Source: an uncultured Bacilli bacterium
GTDB taxonomy: Bacteria > Bacillota_I > Bacilli_A > RF39 > UBA660
NCBI GenBank assembly: GCA_947627145.1
Contig: CANQUW010000031.1
Coordinates: forward strand, 1 to 10,263
Direction: 5' to 3'
DNA: 10,263 bases
The translations under genes were made by a program, and so were the position numbers. The first letter of the stretch is position 1. Every line of letters begins with the position of its first letter. The notes beneath the pieces were generated by a model, which saw only the letters and a program-made list of their open reading frames with translations, did no database searches and had not been told where the DNA came from. Of this stretch, positions 6,267 to 10,263 are shown one piece after another.

Positions 6267-6464
6267 TTAAAAAAAATTATATGAAGTAAATAAATCCATT
6301 ATAAAATTTGTAAGTAAATAAGTCATACAAAGTACTACTAAAAAATAAAATACCTGTGCTTTAAAAACTCTATTCTTTTTAAAAATTCCATTTATATTAA
6401 TAGACTCAATTGCCCAAATAACTAAAATACTTACAAAAAAATATATTAAAAATTTAACACTCAT
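6267..6464 (-). CDS. ywzB: DUF1146 membrane protein, YwzB-like
   Basis: Small protein of unknown function with two membrane segments (about residues 3-20 and 36-58), 65 residues. The conserved centre is IWAIESININGIFKKNR followed by VFKAQVFYF, and the end is TNFIMDL, which matches the DUF1146/YwzB family as I know it. I chose the ATG at 6464: a GAGGAT site lies about 9 nt before it, whereas the in-frame ATG at 6479 has none. The first 11 nt overlap the end of rpiB in another frame, which suggests coupled translation. In B. subtilis ywzB lies just upstream of murAA-spoIID-spoIIQ; here it is directly upstream of spoIIQ, which supports the assignment. Confidence 0.85.
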   Translation of the reverse strand: MSVKFLIYFFVSILVIWAIESININGIFKKNRVFKAQVFYFLVVLCMTYLLTNFIMDLFTSYNFF

Positions 6465-6900
6465 AATGCTTATCCTCATATTCTTTTATTTTTTTAATTC
6501 TATTTATATGCCTTTCTTCTTTTGATGCATCTGTCTCTAAAAAAGTCTTAACCCACAAAAGAGCATCCTCTCTACTAGTGTCTGCAGACATCGCAATTAT
6601 ATTAGCATTATTATCAACACGAGTAATATATGCATCATTTTTACTAGTAACTTTTGCACAACGAATACCTTTAACCTTATTGCACGCAATAGAAATACCA
6701 ATACCAGAACCACATATTGCAATACCAAATGAAACCTCTCCACTTGAAACTTTTTCTCCAAGTAAAAATCCATAATCAGGATAATCAACAGAATCTGTAC
6801 TGTTAGTACCATAATCTATTACTTCATATCCATCCAAATTATTTTTCAAAAACTCTTTTAATTCATATCCTCTATGGTCACTTGCTATACCTATTTTCAT
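6454..6900 (-). CDS. rpiB: RpiB/LacA/LacB-family sugar-phosphate isomerase
   Basis: RpiB interconverts ribose 5-phosphate and ribulose 5-phosphate in the pentose phosphate pathway. It has 148 residues, the usual size. SDHRGYELK (7-15), SVDYPDYG (37-44), ICGSGIGISIACNKVKGIRC (62-81, with the catalytic Cys63) and the phosphate-binding ERHINRI (129-135, R130 and R134) are all present. One key residue differs: the His of the usual RxHN(D/N)xN motif is Asp96 (TRVDNNAN). In E. coli RpiB this His (H99) serves in ring opening. The substrate could therefore be another aldose phosphate, or the mechanism altered. I chose the ATG at 6900, 12 nt after the start of a GAGGTGA site; an upstream GTG lies inside that site. 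It overlaps the next gene by 11 nt. Confidence 0.92.
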   Translation of the reverse strand: MKIGIASDHRGYELKEFLKNNLDGYEVIDYGTNSTDSVDYPDYGFLLGEKVSSGEVSFGIAICGSGIGISIACNKVKGIRCAKVTSKNDAYITRVDNNANIIAMSADTSREDALLWVKTFLETDASKEERHINRIKKIKEYEDKHYEC

Positions 6901-6920
6901 TAAACTCACCTCTATATTTT

Positions 6921-6926
6921 ATTATA
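6921..6926 (-). promoter_or_regulatory. Candidate -10 box of rpiB
   Basis: TATAAT in the context AAAAATTTTTGGTATAAT, about 20 nt before the rpiB start and just after the HAD gene stop. No TTGACA-like -35 lies at 16-18 nt. It would start an rpiB-ywzB(-spoIIQ) transcript. Confidence 0.45.
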
Positions 6927-6936
6927 CCAAAAATTT

Positions 6937-7746
6937 TTATCTATTTAAAACCAAACTTTTCTTCTTTAAATATTTATTATCTTTAAAAACATTTAATTTC
7001 ATTACATCATAAAAATCTTCATTAGTATCCATCACAACATCAAACACTTTTAAAAATTTATCCTTATATTTTTCAGTATCTTTATTTAAAAATCCAATTT
7101 TTAAAGCATCAAATCGTTTATTATCATTAACCATAAAAACATCATCTAAAACATCTCCCATTAAAACAACATTACTACTTTGAAGTTCAACAGGTATAAA
7201 ACTTTCATTCTTATTTAATGAATGAATTATATTATTCTCTATACCAATAGCTTTACCATCTCTAAATTTAATAAAATTAGAAACAACATAAATATTATCA
7301 TATAAACAATTTTCTTGTTTTAAAAACTCTATTATAACATTCCCAATTCCTGCAGACATTATAACAACAGGAATATTTTTTTTATGCATAATCTCTAAAA
7401 ACTTTTCTGCACCATTTCTAAAATATAAAAACTCCTTACACTTTACAACTTTCTTTATAACATCTTCTCTAAGTCCATATAAACTAAATAAATTTATATT
7501 CTTACTCCACCACTCTTCCATCAATTTATTTTTTACATCAAAACTAATATCTAAATCAACTTCAAAAGGTCTATAATATTCATATAATTTATTTACTTCA
7601 TTAACATATTCATCTGGCATAAAACCACCTTTAGATAAAATTTCCCAAGATGAAGTACTATCTCCATCAGTTAAAGTTCTATCAAAATCAATTAATACAT
7701 AATAACTATCCCAACTTTTAGTTTTTAAATTTATATCATCATTCAT
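6937..7746 (-). CDS. HAD phosphatase resembling pyrimidine 5'-nucleotidase (UMPH-1/NT5C3)
   Basis: HAD-superfamily phosphohydrolase of 269 residues, probably cytosolic. Motif I is DFDRTLT (20-26; D20 nucleophile, D22 acid/base), motif II lies in VIMSAGIGN (S131), motif III is probably K179 in HSLNKNES, and motif IV is GDVLDD (D198, D202). Features shared with eukaryotic UMPH-1 nucleotidases are YYRPFEVD, a WW after a charged helix, the stretch IPVVIMSAGIGNVIIEFL, VVSNFIKF and the GDxxxD end. Family members remove phosphate from UMP, CMP or related nucleotides. That substrate is inference: the cap residues that decide it cannot be checked by eye. The ATG at 7746 follows GAGGTGATAGT. The gene lies between the rpmE terminator and rpiB; no promoter or terminator of its own is obvious. 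Confidence 0.82.
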   Translation of the reverse strand: MNDDINLKTKSWDSYYVLIDFDRTLTDGDSTSSWEILSKGGFMPDEYVNEVNKLYEYYRPFEVDLDISFDVKNKLMEEWWSKNINLFSLYGLREDVIKKVVKCKEFLYFRNGAEKFLEIMHKKNIPVVIMSAGIGNVIIEFLKQENCLYDNIYVVSNFIKFRDGKAIGIENNIIHSLNKNESFIPVELQSSNVVLMGDVLDDVFMVNDNKRFDALKIGFLNKDTEKYKDKFLKVFDVVMDTNEDFYDVMKLNVFKDNKYLKKKSLVLNR

Positions 7747-7773
7747 ACTATCACCTCATGTAAAACATCAAAT

Positions 7774-7806
7774 GAAAAAAGACTAAAATTAAGCTTCAGT
7801 CTTTTT
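7774..7806 (-). terminator. Intrinsic terminator of rpmE
   Basis: Minus strand AAAAAGACTGAA pairs with TTTAGTCTTTTT around a short loop that holds the rpmE stop codon; the GACTGAA/TTTAGTC core has one G-U pair and is followed by TTTTTT. It ends the rpmE transcript before the HAD gene. Confidence 0.8.
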
Positions 7807-8004
7807 ATCAAAACCATATTTCTTGTTGAATTTATCAACGCGACCAGCACGTGATGTTCTATTTTGTTCACCTGTATAAAATGGATGACACTTAGAACAA
7901 ACCTCAACATGAATTTCATCCTTAATTGACTTTGTAGTGAAACTTTCTCCACATACACAAGTAACTTTGCAATCTTTAACTTCTGGATGTATTCCTTTTT
8001 TCAT
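7789..8004 (-). CDS. rpmE: 50S ribosomal protein L31 (zinc-binding type)
   Basis: L31 is a large-subunit protein that bridges to the small subunit. It has 71 residues and begins MKKGIHPEV as the family does. Four Cys that can bind zinc are present: C16 and C18 (CVC) and C36 and C39 (CSKC), followed by HPFYTGEQ and the basic [11 protein letters not shown] tail. This is the C+ type. The ATG at 8004 follows AAGGAG by 9 nt; an in-frame ATG at 8025 lies before that site and is rejected. A good sigma-A promoter (8064-8092) gives a leader of about 55 nt with a small hairpin next to the ribosome-binding site. It has its own terminator, so it is probably transcribed alone. No Zur-like operator was recognised. 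Confidence 0.97.
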   Translation of the reverse strand: MKKGIHPEVKDCKVTCVCGESFTTKSIKDEIHVEVCSKCHPFYTGEQNRTSRAGRVDKFNKKYGFDKKTEA

Positions 8005-8063
8005 AAATTTCACTCCTTCCGCCATGACAATTTTTTTGCCATAGAAAATAAATAAGCATAGAT

Positions 8064-8092
8064 ATTATAACAGACTTTCCTAGCTTTTGCAA
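8064..8092 (-). promoter_or_regulatory. rpmE: Sigma-A promoter of rpmE
   Basis: Minus strand TTGCAA (8092-8087), 17-nt spacer, TATAAT (8069-8064), with TGT just before the -10 (extended -10). A small inverted repeat GCTT-GCAA-AAGC overlaps the -35. Confidence 0.8.
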
Positions 8093-8110
8093 GCACTTGT
8101 CTTTAATTCA

Positions 8111-8284
8111 TTATTTTCTTTTATTTGAAATATTCTTATATTTACTTTTAACAAGAGCTTTTTTAACAGCAGTATGATTAGATTTAGAAAGTTTACTAAA
8201 ATTACTTTCTGTTCTTTTCTCTACGTTAATATTTCTAAACATTTTTAGCATTTCTTTGTTTTTAGCATATAAATGTTTATCCAC
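8111..8284 (-). CDS. Small basic protein of unknown function
   Basis: I do not recognise this protein. It has 57 residues from the GTG at 8284, or 60 from the ATG at 8293. It is rich in Lys, Arg, Asn and Ser, with an amphipathic-looking start (NKEMLKMFRNINVEKR) and a very basic tail (KKALVKSKYKNISNKRK). There is no membrane segment, Cys pair or signal peptide. It looks like a nucleic-acid- or ribosome-associated protein, but that rests on charge only. I prefer the GTG because GAGATGATT, close to the GAGGTGAT seen at neighbouring genes, lies 12 nt before it, and the ATG is part of that site. A good promoter (8318-8345) supports it as a real gene. It lies upstream of rpmE with no clear terminator between, and diverges from maf. 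Confidence 0.65.
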   Translation of the reverse strand: MDKHLYAKNKEMLKMFRNINVEKRTESNFSKLSKSNHTAVKKALVKSKYKNISNKRK

Positions 8285-8317
8285 AACAATCATCTCTTTT
8301 CTTAAAAACCTTCCTAT

Positions 8318-8345
8318 ATTATACTACTTTTGTAAAAAATATCAA
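8318..8345 (-). promoter_or_regulatory. Sigma-A promoter of the small basic gene
   Basis: Minus strand TTGATA (8345-8340), 16-nt spacer, TATAAT (8323-8318). It is one of the two best promoters in the window. It overlaps the divergent maf promoter: the maf -35 lies inside this spacer. Confidence 0.75.
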
Positions 8346-8358
8346 TATATGCTAGAAT
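8330..8358 (+). promoter_or_regulatory. maf: Sigma-A promoter of maf
   Basis: TTGTAA (8330-8335), 17-nt spacer, TAGAAT (8353-8358) preceded by TGC (extended -10). It is back-to-back and interleaved with the promoter of the small basic gene. The leader would be about 10 nt. Confidence 0.7.
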
Positions 8359-8374
8359 ATAGTTGGTGATGAAT

Positions 8375-8962
8375 ATGAAACTTATACTTGCAAGTACATC
8401 AAGTTATAAAAGTAATTTATTAAATCAAACTAAATTAAAACACCAATGTATGGAAAGTAATTTTGATGAAAAATCCATAGAAAATAATAACGTCTATGAA
8501 TATGTAAAAAAACTATCTTTAGGTAAAGCAAATAGTATTAAAGAAAAAATAAAAGACGGTATAATTCTAGGTATGGATACAGTTGTTTATGTAAATAATC
8601 AAACGTTAGAAAAACCTAAAAATTTAGATGAAGTAAAAAAATTTATAAAAATGTGTTCAAATAATACTACAGAAGTAATAACAGGTTTTACTTTAATAAA
8701 CAAAAACACCAATGAAACTATAACTGACTATCAAATAACTTACGTAACTTTAAGAAATATATCAGATAAAGATATAGATTTCTATATAAATACAGAACCA
8801 GATGCCTTATATGTATCAGGATTTATAATAGAAACATCTATATCAAACTTTATAGAAAAGATAGATGGAAGTTTTTATAATATATTAGGTGCACCTGTTG
8901 AAAAAATATATAAATATTTAAATGAAGTATGGAATATAAACTTAGAATATTTAGGAGATTAA
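8375..8962 (+). CDS. maf: Maf-family nucleoside triphosphate pyrophosphatase
   Basis: Maf proteins hydrolyse non-canonical or selected nucleoside triphosphates (dTTP, UTP, m7GTP) to the monophosphate, and overexpression affects septation in B. subtilis. It has 195 residues. The N-terminal LILASTSS (3-10) is the family start, then SLGKA (K51), GMDTVVYV (D68), EKPK (K80), VITGFTL (101-107), TYVTLRNISDKDIDFYI and DGSFYNILGAPV (164-174). Differences are visible: the usual SPRR after the first strand is SSYK, GKP is EKP, and the YGIQG loop is SGFIIE. The last change recalls the YceF branch (inference), so the preferred nucleotide is open. The ATG at 8375 follows GGTGAT. It is the only plus-strand gene, and its last 12 nt overlap the end of the SGNH gene. 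Confidence 0.9.
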   Translation: MKLILASTSSYKSNLLNQTKLKHQCMESNFDEKSIENNNVYEYVKKLSLGKANSIKEKIKDGIILGMDTVVYVNNQTLEKPKNLDEVKKFIKMCSNNTTEVITGFTLINKNTNETITDYQITYVTLRNISDKDIDFYINTEPDALYVSGFIIETSISNFIEKIDGSFYNILGAPVEKIYKYLNEVWNINLEYLGD

Positions 8963-9670
8963 ATCTTCTTTTTTTAAAATACTTTTTATCTTTTTAGCTA
9001 TTTCTCTATAACCATTTCCATTAGGATAAAAACTTTTAGGATTTTCTAAATATCTTTCATTTATAATATCATAAGTATCAACATAATTAATTTTATATTC
9101 ACTAGCAAGTTTTTTATATTGAAAATTAAGTAACTTAAAAATATTATCTTCATTACTATTCAAATATAAATCATAATAACCAACAAGAATAACTTTGTTA
9201 TTATATTTTTTTATTTCTTTTAATAATTTTCTCATATCAATAACTACACTATTTATAATATCTTCATTAGTAAGTAAATTAGTATCATTAAAAGAAACTT
9301 TAGACATTATATCATTAGCACCAATTGAAAGTGTTATAAAATTACTATCTCTAATAGCACTCTTAATAGATAAAGTTTTATCATCTATTAATATTTTTTT
9401 ATTAAAAATAATATCTTCATATAAATCATTAATATAATATCCACTATTAGAAAAATTTTTAGTATATAATTTTATTTTCTTATTATCGCTTTTTAAACTT
9501 TCTACTAAATAATCAGGATAACCACTACTAATCTCACCATAAGGATTAACCCCAAGAGAAAGACCATCCCCTAAAGCAACATAAGAAAGCATTTTACCAT
9601 GATACAAAAAATAAATTAAATATATCTGAACAACAACTATTATAAAAAATAATATCTTTCTCCACTTCAT
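8951..9670 (-). CDS. Membrane-anchored SGNH-fold protein lacking the catalytic triad
   Basis: The fold is that of SGNH/GDSL esterases, which include lipases and cell-wall deacetylases. It has 239 residues: one N-terminal membrane helix (about 5-24) with the rest probably outside the cell. Block I is VALGDGLSLGV (31-41), where the nucleophile Ser of GDS is Gly36. Block II keeps NSGYY (G77). Block III keeps SIGANDI (N119). Block V reads PKSFYPNGNGYREIA, where the usual DxHPN is SFYPN, so the catalytic Asp and His are Ser213 and Tyr215. The oxyanion parts are kept and the triad is lost, which suggests a binding protein or altered chemistry. The ATG at 9670 follows GGAGG; the in-frame TTG at 9682 is part of that site. 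It lies 30 nt downstream of murA, probably in the same unit. Confidence 0.88.
   Translation of the reverse strand: MKWRKILFFIIVVVQIYLIYFLYHGKMLSYVALGDGLSLGVNPYGEISSGYPDYLVESLKSDNKKIKLYTKNFSNSGYYINDLYEDIIFNKKILIDDKTLSIKSAIRDSNFITLSIGANDIMSKVSFNDTNLLTNEDIINSVVIDMRKLLKEIKKYNNKVILVGYYDLYLNSNEDNIFKLLNFQYKKLASEYKINYVDTYDIINERYLENPKSFYPNGNGYREIAKKIKSILKKEDLIS
8953..8975 (+). terminator. Intrinsic terminator of maf, inside the convergent gene
   Basis: Plus strand AGGAGAT (8953-8959), loop TAA, ATCTTCT (8963-8969), then T to 8975. A 7-bp stem with one G-U pair includes the maf stop codon in the loop and lies inside the 3' coding end of the SGNH gene. The 3-nt loop is tight. Confidence 0.55.
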
Positions 9671-9700
9671 GAAATCCTCCAAAAAAAAGAATATATAATA

Positions 9701-10263
9701 CTATATTTCTTTTAATTCTATTTTAGCACCTACTAAAGAAAGTTTCTCTATTATTTGCTCATAACCTCTTAAAATATGATCGATATTATCTATAATTGTT
9801 GTACCATCCGCTACAAGTCCTGCAAGAACTAAAGCTGCTCCTGCTCGTAAATCTGTTGCTGTAACTCTAGCACCAGAAAGTTTAGTTTTCTTAAGTACAA
9901 CAGCAGTAGTATCAACTACTTCAATTTCAGCACCCATCTTTTGTAGATAAGGAACATGCATAAAACGATTTTCCCAAATAGTCTCAACTACACGACTCTG
10001 ACCCTTACATTGTGTAAGAAGAGTAGTAAAAGGTTGTTGTAAATCAGTAGGAAAACCAGGATAAGTCATAGTCTTTATATTAACAGCCTTATAATTATTC
10101 TTTTTATTTATAATAATATAATCATTACCAATTTCCATTTCGCATCCTACTTCTTCAAGCTTAGAAGTAAGAGATTCTAAATGTTCAGGAATAATATTAT
10201 CTATTTTTAAATAATGACCACATAAAGCACCTGCAATTAAATAAGTACCAGCCTCGATTCTAT
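9701..10263 (-). CDS. murA: UDP-N-acetylglucosamine 1-carboxyvinyltransferase MurA, C-terminal part (cut by window edge)
   Basis: MurA transfers enolpyruvate from phosphoenolpyruvate to UDP-GlcNAc, the first committed step of peptidoglycan synthesis in the cytosol. 186 residues at the C-terminus are visible of about 420; the gene continues past the right edge, so the catalytic Cys (fosfomycin target) cannot be seen. Visible motifs are RIEAGTYLIAGAL, YPGFPTDLQQPFTTLLTQCK, VVETIWENRFMHVPYLQKMG, LRAGAALVLAGLVADGTT and the final IDHILRGYEQIIEKLSLVGA. The stop is TAG, the only one in the window. An ATG at 10138 is internal, because the reading frame is open and conserved upstream of it. Whether it is the MurA1 or MurA2 paralogue cannot be told. 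The SGNH gene follows after 30 nt. Confidence 0.97.
   Translation of the reverse strand, partial: RIEAGTYLIAGALCGHYLKIDNIIPEHLESLTSKLEEVGCEMEIGNDYIIINKKNNYKAVNIKTMTYPGFPTDLQQPFTTLLTQCKGQSRVVETIWENRFMHVPYLQKMGAEIEVVDTTAVVLKKTKLSGARVTATDLRAGAALVLAGLVADGTTIIDNIDHILRGYEQIIEKLSLVGAKIELKEI

Noticed and set aside
6578..6812. Two reading frames (one per strand) inside rpiB
   Set aside because: Both overlap the conserved RpiB frame and have no recognisable motif or ribosome-binding site.
7743..7958. Alternative minus-strand frame over rpmE
   Set aside because: It covers the L31 gene in another frame and runs through the rpmE terminator; L31 is unambiguous.
8010..8042. Ten-codon upstream reading frame in the rpmE leader ([10 protein letters not shown])
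   Set aside because: No ribosome-binding site precedes its ATG, and its end simply covers the rpmE ribosome-binding site; most likely chance.
8081..8100. Hairpin GCTT-GCAA-AAGC as a terminator of the small basic gene
   Set aside because: The stem is only 4 bp and no T-tail follows; it overlaps the rpmE -35 instead.
9195..9437. Plus-strand hydrophobic frame of 80 codons opposite the SGNH gene
   Set aside because: It is antisense to a conserved fold, with Leu/Ile/Ser-rich composition expected from the complement of AT-rich codons, and no ribosome-binding site.
9671..9703. Possible terminator between murA and the SGNH gene
   Set aside because: Only a 6-bp all-AT stem (AATATA/TATATT) precedes the run of T, too weak to call; the two genes are more likely cotranscribed.
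1..10263. Alternative genetic code (UGA as Trp), considered because of extreme AT richness
   Set aside because: Trp positions in conserved motifs use TGG, and no in-frame TGA was seen inside genes. All visible stops are TAA or TAG, so code 4 is not formally excluded, but nothing supports it.

Overview
The window is very AT-rich and nearly all coding. It looks like a low-GC Gram-positive (Firmicutes/Bacilli) chromosome. The evidence is a long-form HPF next to secA, the Mbl type of MreB, a YwzB-like DUF1146 protein, and the endospore genes spoIIQ and spoIIID. Ribosome-binding sites of the type GAGGTGA or AAGGAG precede most genes, and TGG is used for Trp. Extreme AT richness and compactness would suit an uncultured, reduced-genome Bacilli lineage (Erysipelotrichia/RF39-like), but that placement is inference.

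All genes but one read on the minus strand. In transcription order (right to left) they are: 3' part of murA (cut by the window edge), an SGNH-fold membrane-anchored protein, a 57-60 aa basic orphan protein, rpmE (L31), a UMPH-1-like HAD phosphatase, rpiB, a ywzB-like membrane protein, spoIIQ, spoIIID, mbl, a TagO/WecA-type transferase, an orphan LytTR regulator, a cold-shock protein, long HPF, and the 5' part of secA (cut by the window edge). The only plus-strand gene is maf. It shares a divergent promoter region with the small basic gene and converges on the SGNH gene.

Functionally the window joins envelope growth (MurA, TagO/WecA, Mbl), sporulation (SpoIIQ at the forespore-mother cell interface, SpoIIID in the mother cell), translation and ribosome hibernation (L31, HPF), protein export (SecA) and small-molecule housekeeping (RpiB, HAD nucleotidase, Maf). 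The block ywzB-spoIIQ-spoIIID-mbl recalls the Bacillus subtilis cluster ywzB-murAA-spoIID-spoIIQ-spoIIID-mbl; here murA lies several genes upstream and spoIID is not seen.

Intergenic space is short, with no gene-free stretch above 300 bases. Most gaps hold a compact intrinsic terminator, often overlapping the upstream stop codon, then a TATAAT box. Several -10 boxes share the context T-tract + GGTATAAT and lack a good -35.

I see no mobile element, CRISPR array, tRNA, rRNA or obvious new multi-gene system. The points of interest are degenerate enzymes (SGNH protein without its catalytic triad, RpiB with His replaced by Asp, a receiver domain without its Asp, SpoIIQ without one metal ligand), a short SpoIIID, an orphan basic protein and the promoter architecture.
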